The notes below the pieces were generated by a model. That model made no database searches and was not told where the DNA came from. It was given only the letters and a program-made list of their open reading frames with translations. Made by a program: the position numbers and the translations under genes. Below, piece by piece: positions 45,690-57,387 of a stretch of DNA of 64,000 nt. Each line of letters begins with the position of its first letter. Position 1 is the first letter of the stretch. The stretch is from assembly GCA_026214975.1 (NCBI GenBank), contig CM047805.1, forward strand, positions 185,629,333 through 185,693,332, read 5' to 3'. This stretch comes from Gentiana macrophylla. Lineage: Eukaryota; Streptophyta; Magnoliopsida; Gentianales; Gentianaceae.

Positions 45690-46110
45690 TCGATCCTCAT
45701 TTCTCGTATATAATTGAGGATCTGTCGCGGCTCGATAGACGTTCCAATCTGATCACCAACATAAAACTTTGCCCGATGAGGATGGAGGTTACCATCCGAA
45801 ATTGACGTAGAGCCGGTATCCCTAAGATCATATTGTAGTTGGACCGTAGGTCGACCACCAAGAAAGCGACCTTTCTCGCTCTAAAAAGCGCATAATCGCC
45901 CATTTGCACGCTTCTAAATCGATGGCCCCCTTGACACTTACTTTGTGATTTGTAAACCCCTCAAGGGGTGCCGTTGTGCGACCTCAAACCTGAGTCGCCA
46001 AATCCCAACTCTCTGAAGCAATCAGTAGTATAGAATGTCACGGCAAGCTCCGTGTCGATCATCACCCGCTTTTACACATGCACGGTTGATAACCGACGAC
46101 ACACAAACAC
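45690..46110 (-). pseudogene. gypsy aspartic protease, altered active site
   Basis: The downstream half reads FLVVDLRSNYNMILGIPALR, the usual VVDxxxxYNxILGRP motif (45850-45790). The expected DTGSS active site is at about 46070-46050 and reads MIDTE, i.e. DTG changed to DTE, followed by a frame change. The enzyme would process gag-pol; this copy should be inactive. Confidence 0.75.
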
Positions 46111-46225
46111 ATGTCCTCATTATTGGTCGAAATCACCAACTCACTTTGAGTAAAAGCCAAAGGGCTCTCGCTTTCTCGCAAAATACCGGTTTTTCCACAT
46201 GTTTGTTGATCGAGCCAATGCGACT

Positions 46226-47760
46226 TTAATCGATTGTTCCGGGCGGAGTCTCGGTTATCATCCTTATACTCCGATCAAACCAAGTGGTCTGTTGATTCCG
46301 CCTATCTGACCCCCCAGCGTTTTGCTTGTATCTGTCGTGCTGGCCGCGAGCAAGTAACTTCTCCACCGCTCGTTTAAACTGTATGCACTCCTCGGTCGTG
46401 TGACCTTTATCCTGGTGGTACCCACAGAATTTGCTAGCGTCGCGACGTGAATCTGCGACCATGGGATAAGGCTCGGGTACTTCATCTCGAACCTCGTTTA
46501 GCATTTGAGTGTAGGAGATGTTGATGGGGGTAAAATGCTCCTCTTTGAACTTACCGGGTTTCTTGATGTCCCGTTCATTACCTCTGCGGGTATCTTTCGG
46601 CGGACTGCGCTCAGCCCTCTGTTTATTTTTACTCGAGGAAGATGTTCCCTCATTACCCGCTGTCGCGACGTACTTCCTCGTCGAGCTCAACATCTCCTGC
46701 AAGTTCGTTGGTGGGGTTAAGCGAAGAATAATTTCAGTACCCCGGACTCAATCTGCTTTGAAGGCCGCTCATCACGACGTTATCGCCAGGCCTCTCGTTA
46801 GCTCATAAACTTTATAGAATCGCTCGTAATAGCCGCGAGTTCCTCGTTCTCGCTCGACGGACCTCGTATAGATCGATGTGTGTTTTCTTTGGTCCCCCCA
46901 CCGATCGGAACTCCGCTATGAACTTGTTAATGAGGTCGTCCCACGATGTAACCGAGGCCGGAGGTAGACCTCGAATCCATGACGCGGCTCTATCCTGCGC
47001 ATAGACCCACAAAAAGCGATGCACCATGCATCCTCGCTAGCGCGATACACAAACCGATCCCGCTTTGAAAGCGGATAGCCATCCAACGGATCTGTTATTC
47101 CATGATAATTGGTAAAGTTGGGATAATCGTTCTCGCTCATGGCGCTTCTTTCAAAATATCGGGGTGAAGCACACTTGTTCCCAGGTGGGAACAAATTTTT
47201 TGCCTTTGGCCCCGCGTTGCAATTCCTCTATCTGCTTTTTCATTACCCCCAACTCTTCCTTATTCTCGGGGATGGGTATGTTCGCCGCATAACCCCCTTT
47301 TATCTGAGAATCCCCCTGCCCCTCCATGCGAGTGTAAACTGACTGATTATTTCTTTGTGTTCCGGGAGCTGCACCGCGGTCGTGTACCGTGGGCCCCAGT
47401 CGAACAAAAGCTGATCTCTTCCGCGACGTCGCATGACTGCTCCCCTGTGTTTCTGTTTGCTGAGCTTGAGTTTTTTGGGGAGCCGCTGTCAGTTGATTTT
47501 CGAGTGGTGCGGGTTGGGGAGATTTGAATTTTCGGATAAGCCGAGTGGAAGCCGCCCTTCACGATTAAAAGCTCATTTCCCAACCGCATTTCTTCTACAT
47601 ACTCCATATGTGCCTGCAAAGCTAATCTATTCGAATTTGGCGGCACGGATGCCTTATCTGCCACTGTAGCATTCAAACGAGAAGTTCCCGCTAAATTCTC
47701 CTCACGCAAATCAAGCGGGCACGAGTTTTTTCCTCGTATGAAATCCTCATGTCCGCGTGA
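46226..47760 (-). pseudogene. gypsy gag
   Basis: Right to left: an N-terminal stretch at 47709-47347. Then YPNFTNYHGITDPLDGYPLS (FxGxxDPxxH-like) at 47130-47060. Then retrotransposon gag motifs AASWIRGLPPASVTSWDDL and INKFIAEF at 46985-46905. Then a basic region and the Tat-type knuckle FCGYHQDKGHTTEEC with VEKLLARG at 46430-46340. Four or more frame shifts. The capsid-like function is inferred from the family. Confidence 0.9.
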
Positions 47761-48229
47761 TATCCTCCTAAAGACTACCCCCGTAAGAAATCACCTTTCG
47801 GTTTTCTCTTCCTCTTCTTCATGGGGGTTCCGTGAATTTGCTTAGCTGGGGTGGTAGGGTTTATAGCTTTTCCTCCAACCATTCTTAGAAAAGTTGTTAG
47901 GGTATGTGCAAAATGGGATATTTGGCTAGTAGTTTTGATGATTTTACTCGAAATGGTATGTTTGGGAGTAAAGCGCGATAGTTTAAGGGCTCTTGTTCTT
48001 TTGAATCTTTGATGATTAAGAACTGAGCTAGAGATTTAACCAACCTTTACGTTTATAGATGGACTCGAGTGTGAGTTTGCATGTGATGATGATGATGAAG
48101 GAGTTCCTTCCGGTTGTGACGATCATTCGCTTATCCAACCTTGTCGCCGCCAGTGAGATCACTCTTGCGGTGGAGCAAATGATCTTGACGAATGATATTG
48201 ATGCTTTTCCCCGTAACGGAGCCAACCGA
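47761..48229 (-). other. gypsy 5' leader with primer-binding site
   Basis: Adjacent to the 5' LTR, the minus strand reads TTGGCTCCGTTACGGGG (48209-48225), a gypsy-type PBS. The rest of the leader has no coding frame of note. Confidence 0.75.
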
Positions 48230-48854
48230 TGTTGCGTGGAATATCGATTTCTTGTGCAAATGTCAATCTTGAGGATATAAGGTCATTATAGGTGATTCCT
48301 CCGGAGAGGTACGCGGTTATTTAGAACAAGGTGGCGGAGTAAGCATAAAGTAAATAACAAAGCAGATTGGGCCGGTGGTTAGCGGCAAAAGAGGCGAGTT
48401 TGGTGTGTGTACTAATTCTCGCCTCTCTTTCTTCGTTACATATGATCCTCTATTTATAGACAAGTAAGTCGGTCCCATCGTTCTTGATTAGGCGACTAAT
48501 GATATAATAAAAGTAACTTATACAAGTGTCATAAGTATCTTAAATAAATATCTCGCATACACCGAATCAAGTAAATAGGCATGCCAGGGCGCCGCGTCGT
48601 CACGTCGCGGCGGCGATAGCGTGGTGATGGCGGCGGCAAGGTGCGATCTTGCCTTGATTGTAAGAGAGAAACCATATGATGGAGGAGATACGTCCGGTTT
48701 GGAAGTGGCGGACGAGAAAGACGGCTAGAACCTGGCGCCGACTTTGTCTTTGTAAATGGGGCGGCTACAAATGGCGAGGCCCATGATATTTATATTGGGC
48801 GGGTTGGTAGCCCAATCCATTGGAAACAGTGTCTGTTGCGGGTTAGGTATATCA
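48230..48854 (-). repeat. gypsy 5' LTR (625 bp)
   Basis: Same length and ends as 36941-37565 with scattered substitutions and small indels, including many short CG-containing differences. TATA box CTATAAATAG on the minus strand at 48450-48459. Confidence 0.92.
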
Positions 48855-48959
48855 TATATATATAAGTATTTATGTATAGTGTAGTTATGATTTCGTACAA
48901 TTGGCCGGACAATTATAAAAGAATATTAAAAAAAAGTGCAAATTCGTTATAAGGCCGTC

Positions 48960-50570
48960 GTTAGAGAATTAATGATCATTTAGACACTCAAAATCTTATT
49001 TAGTTATAAGGACATTCTAATTTTAAGAAGGAAACTTATTTAGTTATAAGGACATTCTAATTTCAAGTGGATAAAGAAGAAAAAAGGAAGGAAGGAAAAA
49101 AAAAAAAAAAAAGCTGAAGCGCTGGAGGAAAAAAAAAAAAAAAAAAAAAAAAAAGAACATTGATTTTTTTTTTTTTTTTTTAAGATCAAGACATTGACAT
49201 TGATGACTTATGCAATGACATTGATTTAAAAAAGTGACATTGATGTCCGATGCATAAATGACATTGATGTCCGATCTGGGACATTAAGCTAAACATTCAA
49301 GATCGTGTTAAAGAATTGAGGATTCCACAATGAATCCAATTATCGGAGGCACAAACAACGTGTGGCCATTACAAGAGTCATAGTGAAGAGTCTTTGTAGT
49401 TTCACCAAACTTGTACTTCTATCCATATTAAAAGCTCCACATTTGGAGAAATGCAAAACAAGAGCAGAGCTGACTGATGCAGTTGTTAGGTTTTATGCAA
49501 AGTGACATTGACGACTTATGCGGTGACATTGATGTCGATCACGCAGGGACATTGATGATTTTTGTAGTAAGCGTTGATGTTCAAGCGATGATTTGATGAC
49601 TTATGCAGCGATGACATTGATGTCTCAAGAATGACATTCATGACTTATGCAGTGACATTGATGTGCAAGCGGTGACATTGATGAATCGTATTTACAATTA
49701 GATAAGCGATGCAATGATATTGATGTCACCGCATATACAACTTGATACACACATTTGATAACTTTGTAAAGTAACTTTATTTCTTTGTTATCTTTAAATA
49801 TTTGATTGATGTTGGTTAAAATTTTCGATAACTTTGTAAAATAACTGTATTTCTTTTGTTTTTTTTGTTTGTTTAAATGCATATTTTTACAACCAAAGGT
49901 ATACATAAATTGTTACAATAACACGTTACTGCATAAATCGTTACAATAACACGTCACTGCATAATTCGATACAATAAGACATCATCGCTATGATCGCTAA
50001 ATCGCTACAATGAGGCGTCATTGCATAAATCGCTACAACGAGACGCCATTGTCGTCAACGATCATCAAGGTTGCCAATGGATCGCGCGGTCAATACATCA
50101 TGGTAGCCAATGAATCGCGGCGGTGAATGCGTCGGGGAAAGTTAATGGATCCTGGAGGCCAATGCATCCGGGTAGGTGGTCAATCATGTATCGCGATCAA
50201 TACGCCACGTCGATTTTTATGAAGAAAAAATTGATTTTATGAAATTTATTCAAAAATATCAAATTTGATTTTAGAATAATGAAGACGAAAAAAATATAAA
50301 TTTTAGTGAAAAAATTATGATGATCCGAGTTTTAGATTAAAATATATGACATTTAGAATATGGTGAATAAAAAAAAAAAAAAAAAAAACTGAGTGAACGT
50401 TGGGTTGAGGTTTTTTTTTTTTTTTTCAGCGCTTCTTTTTTTCTTTTTTTTTTCCCTTGTTTTTTTTTTTCCTTCTTCCTCTTTATCCACTTGAAATTAG
50501 AATGTCCTTATAACTAAATAAGATTTCGGAATGTTCTATTACCCCTAATAAGTTGAAAATCAGTCCTTTT
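48960..50570. mobile_element. MULE-like element with long inverted repeats and internal short-repeat arrays
   Basis: 49035-49077 and 50480-50522 are a perfect 43-bp inverted repeat, starting CTTATTTAGTTATAAGG. Weaker similarity extends outward (AAATCTTA...) and inward (poly-purine runs, then GAAGCGCTG on both sides). The left arm is partly duplicated (48992-49027). The ~1 kb interior is non-coding and made of short repeats. No target duplication was resolved. Confidence 0.7.
49185..50215. repeat. two interspersed short-repeat families
   Basis: 49188-49720 has about a dozen GACATTGATG cores, commonly followed by ACTTATGCA or TCCGATGCA. 49900-50060 has TACAATAACACGTCACTGCA-type units that grade into CGCTACAAYGAGACGYCATTG. 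50060-50210 has CAATGGATCGCGYGGTCAATRC-type units. Spacing is irregular. Confidence 0.75.
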
Positions 50571-52140
50571 AAATAATTGATTAAAAAAATTGCAGCCCAT
50601 ACGATATTCATATATGAATTGGTTATATAAATGGACCATGTAATAAAATATTACTAGTATTATGAATGAATTTCATATTATTGAAACATTTTTTAATAAA
50701 AGTTTCAAGTTGGCGGTAACATAAAGTATAAATACCTGTCGGCATCAAACATTATTACCCAAAAAAAAAAAAATTAAATAAAAGCAAAGATTCGGGTTTT
50801 AGGAAGAAGCGGCGTGGCTTAGCAAGCCAGCCCGCGCGCGCCAAAAAAACAAAAAGCCTGTCTGGACGCAACCAACTCACACGTGGGCCAATGTAAACTT
50901 TAGTAAAAATAACGCGTTAAAATTAATAAACTACCCTAAAGAAAAGAAAACTAAATTACGTTTAGACTATCGTGGCACATGTTTATAAAATGATAAGAAA
51001 TCATTCTATATACTATAAATTAAAATATAAGATGATTTAGTGTTATATTTATATGTTATGTAATAATAGCAGTATTGTCTCCGTGAGAGTTAATAGTATT
51101 ATTCCATCCGTCCCATAGAATAAGACATCTTTATTTTTTTTTTTTTTACGTATATTATGAAAATGGTTAAATATTCTTAATGAATGATTATAATGTCTAA
51201 TACACCTTTTAACTATTATAGATAGAATGGTTGGATAGATATTCTTTGTCCAAAAATAACTGATCCATAACAAATGCTCTATTGATAAATGCTCCGTAGA
51301 GGATTCCCCTCCAAGTATACTTCCAGGATTTGGTACCGATCGTTTCTGAGCCGTCATTCCCCAGGTTCAAACGAATCCATTCTTTAACTGTGTGTACTCC
51401 AAATAATCTGCTCCAACATACGTAGTACAAATTAAAAAGAAAATTTAATATTTTGAATTTAACGTTAAAATGACAACATGCATTGAATATAATTGATACA
51501 ATATTTTTTTTCATTTTTTCACCTCATTGTAATTAAGGATAGATGCAGAAAATCAAAATAAATAATAATATTTTAAATGTGACCACGACAAATAATATAC
51601 TCCATACTTTTTTTTAACTCTTACTTTTCAAAATTTGTTTGTTTACTTCATATCTATCATTTTACATTACCAAATACATCATTTATTTTTATATTTTTTA
51701 TATTTATACCCGCACATTAATTACAAAATTTAAACAAAGCCTTATTCTTTAAAAAAAAAATACATTTTCAATTCACAAAAAAACACCAATCATTGGAACT
51801 CCAAATAGTATTATTGTCGGTATATATTTGAATTTCTGATATGGTATATTTAATGATTGCAAATATGATAACAAGGACGATCTAGTCATTTCATATTATA
51901 TTTCAGATACATTAATCAATTTCTTAGTGTATGTCCTCACATTAAAAGTGACTAATAAAAACAAATGGAGGAAGTATACATATTGGTCTAGTACTACTAA
52001 CTCGTAGTTGTGGGTGGACTATACCACCATAAAATTTATGTAATACATTTAAAAAACACCGTATAGCAAACGAGAAATTAAAGGTAAAAAATTAAATTAA
52101 AATTTTAATGAATGGAAAAATTACACGTATAAAACTATTA
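50571..52140. other. AT-rich intergenic DNA with Stowaway-like ends
   Basis: No gene seen. ATTCCATCCGTCCCATAGAA at 51100-51119 and GGAGGAAGTATA at 51968-51979 are Stowaway-like ends, but no complete element could be paired with confidence. Confidence 0.5.
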
Positions 52141-52144
52141 CGTT

Positions 52145-52595
52145 ATAATAATCCATCCGTTCATATTTAACTGTCGTATTTAACAAAAAAACAAAAAATC
52201 GTTTTAATTTATCATGTTAAATTTTCAAAATATTATTTATTGTATTTTTCATATCTACCATTATTTATTAACAAATGTGAGATAAAAAAAACAACGTTGC
52301 ATTAATTATATTTAAAGGGTGTTATTGTCATTTTGATGTTAAGTCAAAACATTAACCACTCTCTTAATACGTGTGTTTTGGACAACTGCGACGGTTAAAT
52401 TGAAAGGGAGACTCTCTCCGTTTGTTTTAATTGTCTCTTCTGATGTCCAGGTTCATCCAAAAATAACTAATCTTAAGCTAAAAAGTGATCATGTTCATCC
52501 AAAAAAATGACTAATCTTAAGCTAAAAAGTGACCAAGTTCATCCAAAAAATTATATCAAAATGTGACAATTAAAAAAAACCGGAAGGAGTACTCA
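52145..52595. mobile_element. two adjacent Stowaway-like MITEs
   Basis: First: ATCCATCCGTTCATATTTAA (52151) pairs with TTAAATTGAAAGGGAGAC near 52395-52412. Second: CTCTCTCCGTTTGTTTTAATTG (52412) pairs with CAATTAAAAAAAACCGGAAG near 52565-52585. The second holds a ~45-bp tandem repeat with GACTAATCTTAAGCTAAAAA. Both are of the CTCCCTCCG class. Confidence 0.6.
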
Positions 52596-52859
52596 TAAAA
52601 ATAGTTGAAACTCGTACATAATACATAGGACTACTGTATGAATATATATAAAATACGTGAAGTTAATTGTATCATATCTTAATTTGACGATAATTTTATG
52701 TAATATATAAAAAAATTTTTGAAAAAATGTAATATATAAACTATACATAACATATAAGAATATATATGTTAACAAAACGAATAATCAATTAATTGACATT
52801 ATATATATGTCTTGCCTATCAAATGGTGTAAATATGTATCGTTTTTTCATTAAACAAGG
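52596..52859. other. AT-rich spacer, no gene seen
   Basis: Rich in TATATA-type motifs; no open frame with recognisable content. Confidence 0.5.
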
Positions 52860-53405
52860 ATGACTTGTGAAACGTATTGCTGTCGTGTTTGGAGACATGG
52901 GAAAGATTTTTATTTCGCATGTTTTACGTCTTATTTGATAGTGACTATGTTAGGGCGATCCGGAGGGCGTCGTCGTTCAGAGATTGGCTGGCTCTACGGT
53001 TATCTGGGTTTCAGGAGTTCTTCGGGGATCTTATGTTGCAGTTCTCGGCAGCAGAGGTGTCGGAGTTTTGCATGACCTTGTGGTACGACAGTGTTGTTGG
53101 AAATGCGTGCGATCCTTTCGGCATTAGCAGAGGCAGGCCGCCTTGGTCTCCCCTCTGTGATTTTCGAGAGCGAATGACTTCCATGTGTCCAGGCTTTGTC
53201 TCATTCGTCGTAGGATTTAATGATTTATCCGTCTTTGATTGCTTAGCTAAGGATTGTGCATTAGCTTATGCTTCTTTTGCGTCATGTCAATTCTCTTTTG
53301 TTAAACGTTTGATAATATCCCGACACACTTCATTGCTCGACATGGTGGTACGGCCGTGGATTCTATTTTTTGGGATGCTCATTCCCGCATGATGTTATCG
53401 ACGGA
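52860..53405 (+). pseudogene. LINE C-terminal RNase H (RVT_3) remnant
   Basis: An open frame at 52877-53392 begins with a TTG, has no ATG-supported start, and carries WYDSVVGNACDPFG followed by GRPPWSPLCDF. In another frame its 3' part reads CQFSFVKR and then, past a stop, NIPTHFIARH and SIFWDAHSRMMLSTDL. This is the usual end of the plant LINE RNase H region (SFVxRxxNxxAHxLAR). One frameshift near 53300 and a stop make it a relic. It ends about 230 bp before the FLA gene's ATG. Confidence 0.65.
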
Positions 53406-53634
53406 CTTGATTTAATAAATTTGGTTGATTTAAAAAAATTTGTTTTTTCTCTTCAATTTCCTTCTACTTGTCATTACCACTTCTCTCACATATTTTCTAC
53501 TCCTTTCCTTTTCCATTCCCCAAAGCTAAAAGAGAAAAAGAAGAAGAAAAACAGCAAATTCGCAACTTCTTCTCTTTCCCTAAAAACCAGCACCATTTTG
53601 GAGGGTGAGACCAAAACAAAGTCTATCAGGCGTC

Positions 53635-56579
53635 ATGGACGCCCAGATCTATGGCAATTTTCACTTCTTTTCAATGTTTATCTTCTGTTTATTATCTGTA
53701 CTCGGTGCTGCATTGCACTCAAATCCATCAACAAACAACAAGCATTCCGTGAACTCCAATTCAGTCCTGGTGGCTTTGTTGGATTCTCAGTATACTGAGC
53801 TATCGGAGCTCGTGGAGAAGGCGATATTGTTGCAGACGCTTGAAGAAGCTGTTTCAAAGCATAATATCACCATTTTCGCACCGAGAAATGAGGCTTTGGA
53901 ACGAGATTTGGACCCGGAGTTTAAGCGGTTCTTGCTTGAGCCTGGAAATCTCAAATCGCTACAAGATCTGTTGCTGTATCATATGATTCCTAGTCGCATT
54001 GGTAACTCACAATGGCCTCAACATACTCATCAATCGTTCCGTCATAGTAGCTTGTGCAGAGGGGGAAGCAATGAGATTCTCAAGATTTCACAGAAAAACG
54101 GTGAAAATCATGTCAGCGGAGCCAAAATAACTAAACCGGACGACGTGGTACGGCCGGACGGAATCATCCATGGAATCGAGAGGGTTCTGATTCCCAAATC
54201 AGTTCAACAAGAATTCAATTCACGCCGAAGCTTAAGATCAATTTCTGCAGTTATACCTCAAGGTGCTCCGGAAATAGACCCGAGGACTAACAAATTGAAG
54301 AAACCCGCAAGTCCTGTCCCGGTCGGGTCACCTCCGGCTCTTCCCATATACACTGCCTTAGCTCCGGGTCCATCCCTTGCTCCGGCTCCTGCTCCGGGAC
54401 CTGGAGGACCTCACCACCACTTTAACGGTGAAGCGCAGGTGAAAGATTTCATCGATACATTGTTACATTACGGCGGTTACAACGAATTAGCAGATATTCT
54501 TGTGAATTTAACATCCCTTGCATCAGAAATGGGAAGATTAGTTTCAGAAGGTTACAAAATCACAGTATTGGCTCCAAACGACGAAGCCATGGCAAAGTTG
54601 ACCACAGAACAATTGAGTGAACCAGGTGCACCGGAGCAGATAGTGTACTACCATTTGATACCGGAGTACCAGACTGAAGAGAGTATGTATAATGCTGTAA
54701 GAAGATTCGGTAAAGTGAAATACGATACGCTGAGATTGCCTTTGAAGGTGACAGCCGAGGAAGCTGATGGGTCGGTGAAATTTGGACAAGGAGAAGGGTC
54801 TGCGTATTTGTTTGATCCTGATATTTATACCGACGGCCGGATCTCGGTGCAGGGGATCGACGGCATTATGTTCCCGCCGGAAGAGAAAACTAAGACTGAA
54901 TCTAAAGCTGATACTGTAGCAAAGGTTGCTGCAAAACCGAGGAGAGGTATAATTATTCTTCACCCATACTCTTTTTTTTCTTCACTTTCACATTATTTTT
55001 CTTTCAATAATCTTTAATTTCGAGTAGTTGAAACCAATATTAATATGTGTTTTATTATGATTAATGATATAAAAATGTGTCACCGATTAGTAGTACCATT
55101 TTATCATATGGAACTAGCAACTCCTATAGGCTATAGAACTTAATTAGTGTCAAGTTTTCAGAAAAATGTTTTTTTTTTTCTTCTCACAAGCAGTGATTCA
55201 TCTTAATTAAATTATAATTAAGCCTTAATAAATATTAAATACTAGTACTTTTCTTGTGAGTGCACATGAAAGTATCCAAAGAGAATATAAAATGTATTAT
55301 TACCTGCTCCCAAAACGAACCCTTAAATAATAAATAATAATAATGATAAGAAGAAGAAGAAATGATTCCGTAATAAGACTTGTATTATGTGACGGATGTA
55401 ATAATAATAATATAATATATGTTAGTCTAAATGAGAGCATCAAGTGGTGGGAAAGTCAGCATATTGAATAGAAATTAGCTGTAGAAAGCTGGCCTTTTTA
55501 TATTTTTGTGGCTGAAATTGACAAATTTCCAAATCATCACAACTCACCCATGCTTCAAGGGAAAATTCGATCATAGGGACTTCCTATTGTAGGAATCGCT
55601 TCTACGTGATAAAGATCCTGACCAGCATAATTTCCACACACAGTACCGTGTATTCCACCTCGTGAAAAAGCTGTGGGTCCAGATCTCTGCGCCACGCGAT
55701 TCTCTCTACTGGTGTCCTCTGATTAGAGAATCCACCTGCTTCAAGTTGTCCCTCCGTTTTTTTTTCTTTCTTTTTTTCCTTTTTTCCCCTTAAAAGTTGT
55801 ACTACTATTTGAGAACACCTGTCTAATATTATTGACCATAATTTCTTATTATCTTATTGTTTCTTTGGTGCTTTCAAGATTTTTACTGTCCATGAATCTC
55901 GGTTAAGTATTTTTTGCTTTGGAGACACATCCCTTTGCCTGAATTTACCGTGTGAAATTGGATTGATATGAAATTTTTGCCTAGTGACTCAGTGTCTTAG
56001 CATGCGGCAGAGTCTAACGCAAAGCGCATGTATTTCAGTATTTTTGTGGTAATTAGTTCGGGGAAGATATAGCGCGATGTTGCTTTGTGTTGCGACTCCA
56101 CATGACATACCCGAGTCACCAACCAGCCAAAAAAAAGTGCGGGATTGATAATATCATCTTTCATTCAATCTAACACGGGCGTGTCCTCCCGTGCCATATC
56201 ATTTTTATAGATTGACATTAAACAATGTTTGGTTGAATAAACAATCCCATCGCATCGTATGAATTAGTATAATCTTCACCTGCCACCATTCCATTTTGAT
56301 TGTTGGTGGTTTGACTTTAAACTACCTCCCTTGGATGGATGGATGGATGTTCTTGCTGGCTGCTGCCAACCGGCGGCTAATCTTGAAAGCAATTACTTTT
56401 TTTATTAGGTGCAAATAGTTCTATTAAGTTGTGTCACGTGTGACAATGTCGAGAATTTGTGAGTGATATCGTTTTTGTTTTGAATTATACGTACAGGGAA
56501 ACTGTTGGAGGTAGCTTGTCGAATGCTCGGTGTTCTTGGACATGACTTGGCAGACTTGCATTTCACAAGCTGTCATTAG
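53635..56579 (+). CDS. fasciclin-like arabinogalactan protein, FLA15-18 group (two exons)
   Basis: Coding exons 53635-54946 and 56497-56579 give 464 residues. The start is the ATG at 53635; an upstream in-frame GTG at 53605 is not used. Residues 1-26 are a signal peptide. FAS1 domain 1 is about 45-190 (TIFAPRNEAL), a Pro/Ala-rich AGP linker about 225-262 (ALAPGPSLAPAPAPGPG), and FAS1 domain 2 about 268-415 (TVLAPNDEAM, YYHLIP, GRISVQGIDG). N-glycosylation sites lie at NIT and NLT. The intron (54947-56496; GT at 54947, AG at 56495-56496) splits a Gly codon; exon 2 adds GKLLEVACRMLGVLGHDLAD and ends FTSCH. The layout and lack of a GPI signal match the FLA15-18 group. The product is a secreted cell-wall or cell-surface glycoprotein with a proposed adhesion role. 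It appears fully intact. Confidence 0.93.
54947..56496 (+). other. FLA intron (1.55 kb)
   Basis: Begins GTATAATTATT and ends TACGTACAG. AT-rich with a pyrimidine run at 55755-55790. No nested element with clear ends was seen. Confidence 0.9.
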
Positions 56580-56716
56580 ACACTACACAGCAGCCAGTAA
56601 ATTCTTCAGAAAACTGAAAATGGAAGAAAAAATTATTCCCCAGAATACAATGGGTGCAGAACCCCCCTCCCCCGGGTGGATTGGATTGGATTGGATTGGT
56701 ACTTGGTAGTGGGCTG

Positions 56717-56938
56717 TAAGCATATTTTTCCCTCCCTACTCCCTCATACTCATACGATACGAGAAAGCCCGATTGTACTTGGTTGTATCATACACAATTT
56801 TTTTTTTTTTTTTTTGGAGGAAATATAATACACACATTCATTCATTTTATTTTTGAAGCTTATACATACAATGGGTATATAAATGCTTGGTAATGGATTA
56901 GTAAGTTTAATGAATACTTGTTGTGTATAATTTATGTG

Positions 56939-56981
<43 letters not shown>

Positions 56982-57155
56982 AATGTCAATTCTACTTCGA
57001 GTCCTTGTTTGGGTTCTCAAACGTTTCAAATAAATTCAACTCCAAAAGATGAATGTTTTCCTCATGATCTAAAAATGCATGGTTACAAATTTTGCAAAAT
57101 TGTCCACTGAAATACAACTCTTGATTTACGTCATCCACAAAGAATTAAGGACAAG
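56717..57155 (+). repeat. dispersed repeat, copy 2
   Basis: Starts AAGCATATTTTTCCCTCCC and ends TTAAGGACAAGGC. About 90% alike by eye with 60190-60598; it includes a (TA)n run at 56943-56978. Beyond each end the copies diverge completely. Confidence 0.9.
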
Positions 57156-57387
57156 GCAACGAGACCTTTTAGGTTGGGGCTCGATCAAGGACGGAGGCAT
57201 GTATATTTTTAGGGGGGCTAAATTCATCCGGACAAAAAAAATATTACATTAAAAATCTATGCAGTCCAATTGATTCATAAAATATTCTTAATCCAGCTCA
57301 CCCAACGAACTCGATGTAGTCAATTAGCCCACCCCAAGTTCAAATCCTGAATCCGTCTTTGGGCTCGACAAATAAAAATTTGAATAT

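Larger units (their letters stand above)
36941..48854 (-). mobile_element. full-length Tat-lineage Ty3/gypsy retrotransposon (Retand-like)
   Basis: Two 625-bp LTRs (36941-37565 and 48230-48854) bound an 11.9 kb element read right to left: PBS, gag, protease, RT, RNase H, a second RNase H, integrase, a long 3' region and a polypurine tract. The 3' region carries a plus-strand gene with its own TATA box and introns (38128-41538). A second, archaeal-type RNase H and an extra ORF between pol and the 3' LTR are known traits of the Tat clade. Coding parts are broken by frameshifts. The target duplication is hidden in TA repeats. Confidence 0.92.

Noticed and set aside
49625..49906. 93-codon minus-strand frame in the MULE-like element
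   Set aside because: Composed of the short DNA repeats and AT-rich DNA; no transposase motif (no DDE, no zinc finger).
53370..53798. Overlapping 142-codon frame at the start of the FLA gene
   Set aside because: It runs through the UTR and out of frame with the fasciclin domains.
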